A DNA stretch of 64,000 nucleotides. Source: Hepsetus odoe. Lineage: Eukaryota > Chordata > Actinopteri > Characiformes > Hepsetidae. The notes under the pieces are model-generated. The model had not been told where the DNA came from, searched no databases, and saw nothing but the letters and a program-made list of their open reading frames with translations. The stretch spans positions 2,462,742 through 2,526,741 of the forward strand of contig CM029386.1 of NCBI GenBank assembly GCA_017165825.1, given 5' to 3'. Shown piece by piece: positions 18,213 to 29,106 of this stretch; position 1 is the stretch's first letter, and the number at the start of each line of letters is the position of its first letter. The position numbers were made by a program, and so were the translations under genes.

Positions 18213-21200
18213 GTGAGTGCGGAGTCCCGGGATGAGCGCTGCTCGATCACCAGACCAAAATAATCAAAACCGCCATCTTTCTGATCGATCCCCACAACTC
18301 GGTCATCGACTCCCCGCCCTGCCCAACCTGCCCTGTAGATCTACAGAGCTGAGACTCACAGGGCCTTTACCACAGCTTACTTTTAAACTGGATTTATATA
18401 CATACATACATACATGTGTAATATTTCAATTATAGGACACTTTCTTTTAGTACGTGAACATTTTACTAGTTATACAGTATTTTCTTCTAAATAATTTTAT
18501 GAAAATAACGTTTTTATTTTCTAATTTGAATGTAAACTTTTTTAAAGAAAAAAAGATGAGGTTTATGTAGATAATAAAATATTTAATGATTTTATGTTTA
18601 ATTTGAAACCATTATGTTTACATTTCTGACGTTAATGTGCAAAATAAAAGTCCTTAAATGTCAAAATCAGGAATTGGATTCCACCAGAAGTTTTCAGAAG
18701 TGAGTTTGTCCCGAATTCACCTGGACTTCCTTCCCGAACCCGGGCACCAGGGCTGCCAATTTTTCACAATTTCTTATTAAAAACGTGTAACTTGTAGAGG
18801 CTTCAGCAGCTCTACCTGTGTCTGACAAAAGAAATATCTCTGATCTGGGGAGCAGTGATGGGGACGGTACCTTGCTCAAGGGTACCTTATGCTAACCTAC
18901 TGGTCCGGGACCTTCTTCGGGGACTGGTTCTTCCACCTTGAATGTGACATTGGTGACGTTTTAGGCTGAAGCGGTGGTGAAACATCTGTCTCCTCTCCTC
19001 TCAGCCGGCAGCAGGAGATCGAGGAGCGACTGATCGAAGAGGAGACGGCGCGGCGGGTGGAGGAGCTGGTGGCCAAGCGGGTGGAGGAGGAGCTGGAGAA
19101 GAGGAAGGACGAGATCGAGAGGGAGGTGCTGCGGCGCGTCGAGGAGGCCAAGCGCATCATGGAGAAGCAGCTGCTGGAGGAGCTGGAGCGGCAGAGGCAG
19201 GCCGAGCTGGCGGCGCAGAAAGCCCGAGAGGTAAACATGCCCGTCGCTCCCGCGAGGAACGAAACCAGGCCGATTTGATGTCGTCTTATAATCGATGGTG
19301 GCATGAAAAACGAGACGGCTCCTCCCTTTGCAGCCACTCAAAGACAATTTGCACCAAATTTAAGCCTTTCTTCAGAATTAAATCTTTAAAATGTGAAAGA
19401 ATAAAAACATCTGGATTGAGAGTTTAATGCTTCAGACTCGTGATGATAAAGTAGTGAATCTGAACTCAATCGGTGCCCCACGATGCCCTGCAGGTATCCC
19501 TCCGCCATGAACGGGTTCGGTTTTAGTCTAAAGTCTTGGCTGCTGGTCTAAGCTTGGGCGAAACGGTGTCTCCGGTCTCAGGCGGCTTCTTCACGTCTCG
19601 TGTCCGTGTGGGAGATTCAGTGAGGCCGACCCGCCCAGTAAGCTTTTAATGGGAGAGAAAGTCGGTGCCTTTTTTAAAATAAAAAATTACACTTCAGTAG
19701 ACGTTTATGGATTTGTGTCTTTAGAACCAAAAAATGCTACAAAGTAGATCAGACTGGTGTTTAAAACTGAACAAAAAATCAGCAGCGAATTAAAATAAGA
19801 TCAATTAAAAATGCAGATTCTAAATATTTGACACAACAATTTTTTTTTTTTTTCCTTCATATTTCATCACCCGTTCATTATTTTGACCACATTTGGGATA
19901 TTCTTTTCTCAAATAACTCAGGGCACATATACCTCGTGTGATTTAAGGTAAAAAAATTTTTTTTTAAAAACCTTAAAAAATTAAAAAACACTTTATGTAG
20001 GGATTTAATGAAAGTGACTATTATGGTCATTAAACTCAAGGAAACACAACGAAATTCAACCTCTGCGTTTTCCCCACACACCGTGCAGCAGGGGGCATCT
20101 GATGAAAGCATCCAGGAAGCGTTGACGGGGACGGCACTTTGCTCAAGGGTACCTCAGGGCAACCAACTGGTGTGGAATTAGAACCCACGACCTTCTGATC
20201 CTGAGACAGAATCCCTAAATACTAGAACACCGCTGCCATTTAGGAAGTAAATTAAATTCCTAATCAATTCGCTGCTGATTAGAGAAGCCAGATTACTAAA
20301 ATGACTTCTAGGATAATTTTTACTGGCGCATATCATTAGAACCTTTTTAGGTTTTTTAGACATGAGGTGAATGGCACGCTGGGAATTGTAGTTAGAACTA
20401 ACGGACAAAACAGGTGAAAATATAGTGAGTTCAGGCAATCCAGTGAGGCTGAGGGCTGAGCTAGTTTAAGGCTAGTTTTAAGCCCCTTTTAGAATAAAAC
20501 TCATGATTTCCCTTTCACTTCAGCATTTCTCCAGCCGACATTTCCAGCAGAATAATTTCCTCCGATAACCATCCCGGTGTTCTTAGCCTCCGCCGGCTTG
20601 TCGCCATCTTAATGATCTCGTGATGATCAGGTAGCTGATGTTCAGGTTCGGCTCTGTGAAGCTGCTGCTGGTTTCCTACAAACTCAACACTCAGCCACGT
20701 TCTGAACGATGAGTAACACTCTGCACCGATGTGAACTTCACGCTTCCGCACCTCCGTTTCCAAACTCGAGGCGACTGCTGCTCTGAAGGCCCTGCCCTCT
20801 GTAGGCTCTTCAGTGTGAGCCAGAAAGATGTGCGTAAGAGTCTGACCCCAATACAGGCCGTTGCCTCAAAAGTAGAGTCGTCCTCGTCTTTTGCTCAGAG
20901 AGGGACTGGGATTAGGAAACCAGAAACCCAATCCAGAACGCCGCGGGTTTTCATTAACGTGATTGTTTCACGTGGTGATAAACTCTGTCTTATATCTGAT
21001 CGTCGAGCCACTGTATGTCTCGCTGTATCCAGTAAAGAGACGACAGACACGAGCGTCACTGTCGAACCGATTTGCGGACACTCACTGTCTGTCTTTTGCA
21101 GGAGGAAGAGAAGTCCAAGCGCGAGGAGCTGGAGAAGATCCTGGTGGAGAACAACCGCAAGATCGCAGACGCTCAAGCTAAGCTGGTACGTCTGCTTGTG

Positions 21201-22762
21201 TTTGCATCGCAAGTTTTGTGTTTGGTGGGGGGCCTATCTGTTTGAGTGTGAAAGAGAAAGTGACTTCACAGCACAAGGTGAGAGACAACAAAATGCGTCC
21301 TCTGTTTTTAACCACACACCATGCAGCAGGGGGCAACGATCGGAACGGTATCTAGTTCAAGGGTACCTCAGTGCAACCTACTGGTCTGGGATTCAAACGT
21401 ACAACCTTCTGATTCTGGGGTCTCGTCCCTAAACGCTAGGCCTCCATGTATTTGACCCACACACACTGTCCAGCAGGGGGCGTCTACGGGAATTCTTCTC
21501 ATAATGCTCATCTTGTAAGTTTCTGCTCTCGCCTACTCCTCACGAACCCTCCGCGGTTTAAACACACCCTGCTTCCTCTGGCGCGGGGCGCGGGTTCCCG
21601 AAAGCCTGCAACATTCTGAAGTGTAATTTGTAATGTTTTCCAGGCCGGACTCTCCCTGCAGCACACTTCAGTGCGTTCCCTGCTCTCACACCCGTTGTAA
21701 AACACCAAGAAAGCAGGAAAAACCTTCACGTCTGCAGCTGCTCGAGGACTCGAAATGGAAAAGAGGACGACAACATCCCAAAATGAATAAACGCAGCAGT
21801 GTAGTGGCCTCAAATTAGAGCTAACAATAAGGTTTTAAGCAATTAGGCTAGAAATGTGGAAGTGCACTCATAATGGCGTAATGAGAGTAGTAATGAAGTC
21901 TTTTACATTTAAAACAGTTCCTTTCTGAGCCGCTCAATTAAAGAGTCGCTGGTTTGTATTAATGTTCCCACATTATTCACGCAGGCTTGTTGTTTTCTAA
22001 AGGGCACTGCGTTCGCTGGGACACGACGCTCAAATTGGGGCTTTTATGCTCCCTGAATACCAAATCCACTCGAGGTCGTTCAGTCAAGCTTTTACGCGTA
22101 CCGTAAACGTCAACACCGCCACTGTTTCCTTCACGCTCTGGCCGTGCTAGAAGCCCAGAAGAGGCTGGAAGGTGAAAAAAGGAGAACAATCTAGCCTAAA
22201 ATCTTTAGGAAAAGTTCCTTCCACGTTCGATCATCCGTTGGGAGTCTCAAAATGAGGAAATTCTCAGTGTCTCCCTCGTTCGCAGTAAAATCTCACTTAC
22301 TTTCAGTAGATTGTGTCGTCAACTGTAAAATCTTTTCTTAAAACTGAAATTTTGTGTTTATTTACTCTAAAAATATCAATCATCTACAGATGATTTGTGA
22401 TTTTTCACTTTTTTTTTTTTTGCCCCCTTAAGCAAGATGTGGTGACTCAACCAATGGTTTTTATTCAAATGAAATAAATACAATATTCTGATCTACCCTC
22501 TGAACCTCTAGGCTGTGCTTGGTGTCCGGGTTTACTGGCCGCTCACGGATCTTTACGCACGTTTGAAGACACTGATTGTTGATTTGCTTTTTCTCAGGCG
22601 GAGGAGCAGCTCCGGATCGTGGAGGAGCAGCGAAAGATCCACGAGGAGCGAATGAAGCTGGAGCAGGAGCGCCAGCGGCAGCAGAAAGAAGAGCAGAGGA
22701 TCATCCTGGGCAAGGGCAAGTCACGGCCCAAGCTCTCCTTCTCGCTAAAGGCGACGGACTGA
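17842..22762 (+). CDS. arglu1: Arginine and glutamate rich protein 1 (ARGLU1), 4 coding exons
   Basis: The exons 17842-18212, 19005-19230, 21102-21185 and 22598-22762 splice with GT-AG sites in phases 2, 0 and 0 to give 281 residues (human ARGLU1 has 273). The first third is rich in RS dipeptides (MGRSRSRSSSRSK, RRRESRSRSRS). The remainder is a long charged coiled coil (RQQEIEERLIEEETARRVEE, KRIMEKQLLEELERQRQAEL), ending GKGKSRPKLSFSLKATD. ARGLU1 is a nuclear splicing modulator and co-activator linked to Mediator and nuclear receptors. A run of 12 glycines at residues 18-29 is unusual for this family. The -3 base of the start is C, but +4 is G and no better ATG lies in frame. efnb2 lies downstream in the same orientation, as in mammals. 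Whether this is arglu1a or arglu1b is not decided. Confidence 0.97.
18851..18912 (-). mobile_element. SINE family A fragment in arglu1 intron 1
   Basis: A short relic with GGTACCTTGCTCAAGGGTAC, the conserved central block of family A. The tRNA-like head is mostly lost. Confidence 0.7.
19005..19230 (+). CDS. arglu1: arglu1 coding exon 2 (coiled coil)
   Basis: Acceptor CCTCTCAG before 19005, donor GTAAAC after 19230. The split codon completes Ile, followed by RQQEIEERLIEEETARRVEE and the long Glu/Arg coiled coil. It matches the family almost residue for residue. Confidence 0.96.
19451..19640. repeat. Diverged relic related to the repeat at 25032-25291
   Basis: In arglu1 intron 2, TGAACTCAATCGGTG, CACGATGCCCTGCAG, TTTTAGTCTAAAGTCTTGGC and CTTCTTCACGTCTCGTGTC occur in the same order as similar words at 25120-25250. 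The match is by eye. Confidence 0.4.
20007..20238 (-). mobile_element. SINE family A in arglu1 intron 2
   Basis: A minus-strand copy from the AAAGTGACTATTATGGTCAT tail to the degraded tRNA head (CTAGAACACCGCTGCC). It includes GCAGCAGGGGGCATC and the AAGGGTACCTCAGGGCAACC block. Confidence 0.8.
21102..21185 (+). CDS. arglu1: arglu1 coding exon 3
   Basis: A 28-codon, phase 0-0 exon, acceptor TTTTGCAG, donor GTACGT. It encodes EEEKSKREELEKILVENNRK and IADAQAKL, continuing the coiled coil. Confidence 0.96.
21248..21485 (-). mobile_element. SINE family A, full copy plus a second scrap, in arglu1 intron 3
   Basis: One copy runs from about 21248 to 21448 (tRNA-like head at CTAAACGCTAGGCCTCC). A second piece at about 21451-21485 starts again in the tail-proximal part and contains CCAGCAGGGGGCGTC. 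The layout suggests a tandem insertion or rearrangement. Confidence 0.75.
22598..22762 (+). CDS. arglu1: arglu1 coding exon 4 and stop
   Basis: Acceptor TTCTCAG, then AEEQLRIVEEQRKIHEERMK and the C-terminus GKSRPKLSFSLKATD, with TGA at 22760-22762. Confidence 0.96.
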   Translation, partial: AEEQLRIVEEQRKIHEERMKLEQERQRQQKEEQRIILGKGKSRPKLSFSLKATD

Positions 22763-25031
22763 CACGCGGGCCGGCCGCCAGCTCTCCAGACTCTCCGCAG
22801 ACACCAGCCGTTCAGCACAGTTCTAATACGAAGTGTCTAAAAAAAAAACGTTTTCTTTTTCCTTCTTTTAGCGAGTGGAAGCCTCGTCCCCCGGTTTTGT
22901 ATCGCTGGCTCGTTTAGGACGCCGTCGCCCTTCTCCTGTGTTCTCGGTGGCTCTGTCTGAGTGGCGTGGGGGAGGGGAGGAGAAAAAAAAAAAACAATGT
23001 TGAGAGACAAACGCTGACCTGAGCACTCCCGTGGTGGACATGTGTCTGTCTGCTCTCAGATTTTGTTATTTTTTTTTTTTTATCTGGCTTTTTTATTTTT
23101 TACCATAATTTATTCATGGATTAAACAGACCGGGACAACCTTGAGCCTTCACACCTTGCGATCATCCAGTTCCTCCACACCAGCCAGGAGCAATGCAGAA
23201 GCCGAGGATCAGAGTAGGAGCTCTGTCCTCAGAGCAGACGCTTCCATGAAAGAGATCCTAAGAGCCTGTTGAGCGTTTTCATATCCATGAGTCAAGTAAT
23301 GCTAAGTTTTCTTAATCCTGATGGTGCCAACGTGGTGTTTTATTCATTCACTTTCAGCAGGGGGTGCTAGAGAGCTGAGGTCCAGCACAGTTTGGTAGTT
23401 CCTCCTCTTAAACACAAGCCCTGCCAATACACAGGTGAGACGAACCAGGTGTGTTCGAGCAGGGAAAGCGCCAAACGTACACTTGTCTTCTTGGAGCAGC
23501 GTCTAGGAACACTAGAGCTTGATGAACATCTGTCCTCCAGTTAGACCTTAGCTTTCACTGTAGTGTAGGAATCTAACCCGTTGTCCGTAATCCATGGGCA
23601 CGTAAAGCTGCCAGTTTTTATTATTACGTCAGTGTTTTTTTTTGTTTTTTTTTTTGTTTTTTTTCTCAGCTCCTGTCCCTGGTCACGTTACATACATTTC
23701 ACCATGTTGTCACATTTGAGAAACAACATTTTCATAATTTTTTTTGTCTTCTGCCCAAAATGTCTTATTCCATCCATTAAATAGATCATCCCTAAACACA
23801 AGCTCTCGTGAAGCTGTGCCGCATCTTCGGACAGCTCAGCAAGTTTGGAGGAAACTGCAAGCCGTTTCTGTTACACATCCAGAGAGGTGGTTCTCTAGGA
23901 CGCTCTTTGGCTCCTGAAATCTTCCGAAAGTGGTGTCAGGGCTTAGTTTTACATCACCCAGTGTCCCCTGGTATGTTGAACACCAATCCCCCCACCCAGC
24001 TGTTGATCTTCCAAGATCTTCTCTGAATTCACTCCAAGATACTGAAGGAATCATCCCACCATTTCCCATTCACTCCAACTAGATCATAAAGAACCATTGG
24101 AACTTCCCTTGAAATACCACGCAGGGTTTATGCACCAAATTTCAGCGTCAAGTTTTACAAACTTCTTATGCGAATGCTTTTGGGTCGTGTTCTTAAGACC
24201 ATGGCTTCAGCTGACCTTGACTTGCGTGAAGGTTTCGCGAAGGATTATTCCAACAAGGATCAACTATCACTACAAATTCTAGGGTGTAACTGGAGAAAGT
24301 AGATTTCAAGTGGAGTTCAAATGTTGGAATAAATCTTGATGAATGTCCTTGCAGGTTCATTTCTGTCGTCGTTAAAGGCTAACATAGACGTATGGAGCCT
24401 CATGAACTCTTCCCAACTGTACTTTCTTAAAACTAAATTCAGGTGCAGCACCAAGCCTTAGCTTCAAGATGATAAATTATCAACCAGTTCATTGACCACA
24501 CTGGGAACCTGGGCTTCACTACCAAACTTTTTGAAAAAAAAATAAAGGTTTAAACCGCCCTGTAAGTGTTTTTAAATGGAATAAATATGGAATAGCTGTA
24601 CCCTTGATTGCTTCTTTATTTGCCAAAGCTTAGCAGAAGGGCAGCTACTCGACACCTTTAAAAGCTTTTAAGTCTCCTGATGTAAACCTGTTCCTCTATG
24701 AAGGGTCGTTCCAGCAAGTGGCAGCCATTTATGGCGATATACAAGCCTTATGGATGTCAATGTAGGTTTTTCAGTTGTCATAACAGGCTTATGAAGCCGT
24801 CGCGAAGGCTTGTGGTCGCTGCAGTGAAGTTTGAAGTTTTAGCTGTTACTATGTTGTTACTTCACTGCTGATTCATATTTTCACATTAGTTTATGGATGT
24901 GTGGAAATGTTTAGGTAACTTGCTTGACATTCAAAAAATGTGATTGAAGCAGCCTGTCTTGACTTGGCAACAAAGTTTAAAGCAAACTGAACTCATTAAT
25001 AATCCAGAGAGTGTTTGGTGTGAACTTTCTT

Positions 25032-25291
25032 AACAGTGGTGGTGAATGGAACCAGACGTCTGCACCAGTTTATTTTCACCAGTGAGGCTCCACATGTCGG
25101 TGACAATGCTAAAACAGTGACTCTGAACTAAATCAGTGGCTCACGATGTGCTTCATCATAACTGGGCTTAGTTTTTAATCTAAAATCTTCTCCAAGCTCT
25201 GATGACATCTCAGGAATCGGGCAGTATCTTCACCACCACCTCATGTCTGTGAGGGACACTCGGACGTCTGGTTCTGGTTCACCAACACTTA
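25032..25291. mobile_element. MITE-like element, about 260 bp, with inverted ends
   Basis: The left end GTGGTGAATGGAACCAGACG and the right end, which reads GTGTTGGTGAACCAGAACCA on the other strand, are inverse copies of about 30 bases. There is no ORF. Related ends occur at 29261-29359 and 55972-56003. No transposon family was recognised. Confidence 0.5.
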
Positions 25292-25433
25292 ACGAGATCT
25301 GATTCACAGATCTGCTCTGAATAACTTTCAGATCTCAGCCACTCAATTAAGTAGAACATGTGGAGAAATCTGTGGAGTTTAGCTTGGTCGGTGTGTAGTA
25401 ATCCTTAAGATCCTTCTGCAGGAGTTGTCTTTT

Positions 25434-25470
25434 TTTTATTATTATTATTATTTTTGTTTTTTTTTAACTA
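25434..25470. repeat. T-rich / (TTA)n tract
   Basis: Low-complexity T and TTA run before the second possible arglu1 polyadenylation signal. Confidence 0.8.
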
Positions 25471-25740
25471 TTCTCCTTCTAGACTGAAAAAGACATTTGC
25501 TCATGTTTGTTCAGAACATTAATAAAGTTTGTGTATTTTCTGTATTGATTGGGAAAATCTCAAAGTTGTGACCAAAAATGAGTGCTAGTCAATGTTGCTA
25601 ATTAGCAAAGGCAGCTAACTAGCAAAACACTAGATTTTTTAAAAGGGAAATACTAGTTTGTTTTTAAAGCATTCTGGAGGAAAGGTCCATCCCTCTCTGT
25701 TTAATTTCAACACAGATACTTCATCTGAGGGTTTATGCTA

Positions 25741-25966
25741 CAGATATTCCAACACAAAGTCCTGACAATAATACACAGAATTCCAACATGAGGTTCCGAC
25801 AATAATACACAGAATTCCAACATGAGGTTCTGATATTAATGCACAAAATTCCAACCTGAGGTTCTGACAATAATAAACAAAATTCCAACCTGAGGTTCTG
25901 AAATAAACAGAATTCCAACATGAGGTTCTGACATTAATACACAGAATTTCAACACGAAGTGAATGT
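25741..25966. repeat. Minisatellite, about 34-bp unit, about 6 copies
   Basis: The unit contains AGAATTCCAACATGAGGTTC followed by TGACAATAATACAC. It repeats with small changes and one shortened copy. The source is unknown. Confidence 0.9.
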
Positions 25967-25977
25967 CAGTGTACATA

Positions 25978-26065
25978 TTATTATTGTTGTTGTTATTATT
26001 ATATTATTATTATTGTTATTGTTATATTATTATTGTTATTACTATTATATTATTATTATTATGCT
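25978..26065. repeat. (TTA)n-rich tract
   Basis: Compound TTA/TTG trinucleotide repeats. Confidence 0.9.
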
Positions 26066-26166
26066 ACTGAACGTTTTAAAATATTAAAAATCAGTTACAA
26101 TTCATTTTTTTAATAATCTGATGCTGAAAACACATGTTCCTGCAAAGAACTGGTGGCCTGTCTGGG

Positions 26167-26335
26167 AATAGAATAGAATAGAATAGTATAGAGTAATCTT
26201 TTATTATCCCACGAATGGGAAATTTGGGCGTTACAGGGCTCTTTATCAAGGAGACAGAAAGAAAATAGAAAGATAGATGTTAAGAAAAATAAGAAAAATA
26301 TAAAGAACGAGGAACATCCATATACAAGAGCAGAA
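26167..26335 (-). mobile_element. Possible LINE 3' end with (ATAGA)n tail
   Basis: AATAGAATAGAATAGAATAG is followed by TCTTTTATTATCCCACGAAT and GGGAAATTTGGGCGTTACAG. This is the look of a fish non-LTR 3' end, with the tail repeat on the left. The class is not certain. Confidence 0.45.
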
Positions 26336-27059
26336 GTTTAGCCTCACACAATGGGCTGATTTTTATTAAATAATAAAATCTGATCAGAGAAGCAGTTTTA
26401 TTTCTTTCTGCTGATGGGCGGAGCCTGTCCCCCCTGCAGTGCCCGCTCTGTCCTCCAGAGGGCAGCGTGGAGTCGGACCGGGAGCGCCTTTCAAAATAAA
26501 AGCACGTGTTTCTCGGCTCCTCTCGGGCGGTCTGGAGCCCAATACACGTATTAGGCTCGCCGTGTGTTTAAAGCGGTCCGTGCGGGCCGCTAATGAAACG
26601 CTTCCTTTTCGTGGCCTAATGATGAATTTGCTTTACACCTCCGTGTGTTCTGACACGTGTCTGGGCTGATTGAAGGGCTGGAGGTGTGAAAGTGCTCTCA
26701 CCTCTCTCCTGCTTGTCATCCAATTATCTCCTACCTGCCAGGGTGTCTCTTTGAAGGGTCTCAATAAACAAACCACGGAAGACCAACTGTCCTCGCAGTT
26801 CTGTCTCACAAATGTGTATTTTTGGTGTCCAGGCTGGTCAGATGGTCAGACGTCCTGCTGTTTGGCTTCAATTCACACTTTATCAGTTGTACTTTCCATC
26901 AGATCCCTGCTTCGGCTTAATCAGTCCTTCGTTAGAGATGATCAGGTGCTAGTCTGAAGGTAACTTGTGTTTCTGGGGTGCTAAAACCTTTGCAGATATT
27001 TATACTCTTCATTAAAGTCAGTCACGGGCTGTCTGAGGAGCCAGGCGGGAGGTAATAAT

Positions 27060-27222
27060 GGGAAAAACAGACTCACACTTGCAGGGGGGCAGCTATTGAA
27101 AGCACCCGTGGAGCAGTGACGGGAAAGGTACCTTGCTCAAGGGTACCTCGGGGCAACCTACCGGTCTGGGATAAGAATCCATGATCCTGAGACCTCGTCC
27201 CAAATCACTAGGCCACCATTTC
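27060..27222 (-). mobile_element. SINE family A, truncated
   Basis: Contains GGGGCAGCTATTGAAAGCAC, GGAGCAGTGACGGG, the GGTACCTTGCTCAAGGGTAC block and the degraded tRNA head AATCACTAGGCCACCATTTC. Confidence 0.8.
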
Positions 27223-27954
27223 ACAAACCCTCAGACAGGCCATAATGAAGGTGTTGCTTTTTGCCTCATTGGTTAAATAAATACTCAGGCACCGGGGGAT
27301 GAAACACAGGTTGTAATTTAATACATCAATTAAGCGGTGACCCGAGACACCTCCTGGAGATCATGGGACGTCCCGCCAAGGAGAGTGAAAAGTGGGCGGA
27401 GCAATGAAAGCGGGCTGACGGTTACTCGGTTAATCATACCATAGTTCAAGTTTTCTTCGTGCTTTGCTGCACTTTTACCCCGAAAACAGCAAACGGGTGT
27501 TATCAGGGGTGCATGGATGGAATACGGTAACATATTAGCACTAATACAGGTTTATTACACACTCAAATACTGACCTCTGGCCTAAACGGTGGCCACACAC
27601 ACTTTAGACACACCGTTGACTCTTCTGACTCTGTTGAGACCCAGAACGCCTTTCAGAGACCGAATAACCAATCAGCTCACATCTCCGGGACTGCGTTACC
27701 ATCACGGGGCGATAAATGTGCCCTAAACGCATTTGAACTGGATGCCTCACCCAGACTCATAATGTGTCGCACTCACATTAACATTTTTTAAACTTGATTT
27801 TGTCTTGGAGATATGTGTTATTTACAAATTACAAAATAATGAATTTGTTTAAGAATTTAATTGATTTATTTAATTAATGTTTAAGACACGTACACACATT
27901 TTCCATCACAGGTCACAAAGAGACATAATTACCATGACCATGGTTTTTTTCTCT

Positions 27955-28171
27955 CTTTCGTTTTATTTCCGGTGTCGACTAGAGGAGGATGGGTTTGCCT
28001 TTTGGGTCTTGGTTTCTCCCAAAGTTTCTTCCCCATGTTCAGGGAGTTCTGCCTCTGTCGCCCTCAGCTTTCCCAACTGGGGCTCGGGCCGGATTCTGTG
28101 AAGCTGCTCTGTGACAGTTTAAAAACAGTTTAAAAAAAAAAGCACTTTATTAATAAAGTTGACTTGACTTG
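27955..28171 (+). mobile_element. Fish interspersed-repeat 3' tail with (TTGAC)n end
   Basis: GGTTTCTCCCAAAGTTTCTT, GGGAGTTCTGCCTCTGTCGC, AAGCTGCTCTGTGACAGTTT and TTAATAAAGTTGACTTGACT occur in the order of a widespread teleost repeat tail that ends in short TTGA-type repeats. Its exact class (LINE or SINE tail) was not resolved. Confidence 0.55.
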
Positions 28172-28190
28172 TGTGTTGGTGTGCATGCAC

Positions 28191-28192
<2 letters not shown>

Positions 28193-28247
<55 letters not shown>
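28193..28247. repeat. (TG)n microsatellite
   Basis: About 27 TG units. Confidence 0.95.
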
Positions 28248-28248
<1 letters not shown>

Positions 28249-28541
28249 AAACCCTTTGGATGCACTAAAGATTTTTAGGTAGATTTTGCTGATCTTTGAA
28301 TATTGGTATGCATTTCATTATTTCTTTTTCATTTAATTTTTATTGTTTTTGTAAATACATTTATCCCATTATGTAAACTTTAAACTAATTTTAATAAACC
28401 TGGAAATTCAATAAATAAACTTTATATTTACACCTTTTCTTATTGATTTATTGTTTGTACTTGAATCATTTACTCATTTATTATTTATTCCAGGGTTTTT
28501 TCTTTTTTTTTTTTTTTCTGCTCCGGATTATGTCTTTAATG

Positions 28542-28602
28542 AACACACACACTCACACACACACACACACACACCGGCACACACACACACACACACACAC
28601 AG

Positions 28603-28636
<34 letters not shown>

Positions 28637-28672
28637 ACACACACAAAGACGCACACACACACACACACAGGG
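28542..28672. repeat. Compound (CA)n microsatellite upstream of efnb2
   Basis: About 130 bases of CA repeats with GA/GG interruptions, ending some 325 bp before the efnb2 start codon. Confidence 0.95.
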
Positions 28673-28699
28673 GCTTTTTGTGTTGCATCCACTTTCCAC

Positions 28700-28996
28700 T
28701 CATCCGTGTGGGCGGGACCTAACTGGCTGGATGGGCGGGGTCTGGAACAACGCGTTAAGCCAGGCAGTGAATGCGGTGGGCGTGGCCTCGGCGAACACAA
28801 AGGGGGCGGTGGGCGGGGCCAGGAGGAGCGCAGTGGACTCGCGGCTCGTCTCCGGCTCTCAGTCCCGACACGGCGAGACAGCGAGTCCAGTCTTGTGTCC
28901 TCCGGGGCGGGGACGAGTCTCTGTGGATTACCGCGCAGCCCTGAAGCCAAGCCTCGCGTCCAGGTGGCCGCATCTCAGTGTTCCGTATCTGCAGAG
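28700..28996 (+). promoter_or_regulatory. efnb2: GC-rich promoter / 5' UTR region of efnb2
   Basis: GC-rich with several Sp/KLF-type GC boxes: GGGCGGG near 28710, GGGCGGGG at 28733-28740, GGGCGTGGC near 28779 and GGGCGGGGCC near 28811. No TATA box is evident. The transcription start is not placed. Confidence 0.6.
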
Positions 28997-29106
28997 ATGG
29001 AGCCGCTGTGGAGGGCTCTGCTGGGACTGATGGTCCTCCTGTGCCGCCTGAAGCTCTCCAGGTCCACCATCCTGGAGTCCATATACTGGAACACGTCTAA
29101 CACCAA
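28997..29106 (+). CDS. efnb2: efnb2 exon 1 (signal peptide, start of the ephrin domain)
   Basis: Encodes MEPLWRALLGLMVLLCRLKL and then SIYWNTSNTK, ending at donor GTAAGT in phase 2. Confidence 0.96.

Larger units (their letters stand above)
22763..25540 (+). other. arglu1: Probable arglu1 3' UTR and downstream flank
   Basis: No ORF of note. Possible polyadenylation signals AATAAA are at 24541-24546 and, with a better T/GT-rich follow-on, at 25521-25526. Which one is used cannot be told from sequence. The second half contains a MITE-like repeat (25032-25291). Confidence 0.45.

Noticed and set aside
17694..18263. Other long frames over arglu1 exon 1 (both strands)
   Set aside because: GC-rich, repeat-coded sequence keeps alternative frames open. 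The ARGLU1 frame is the conserved one.
25733..25966. Regular spaced repeats that could suggest a CRISPR array
   Set aside because: The units are head-to-tail with no unique spacers, in a vertebrate genome. It is a minisatellite.
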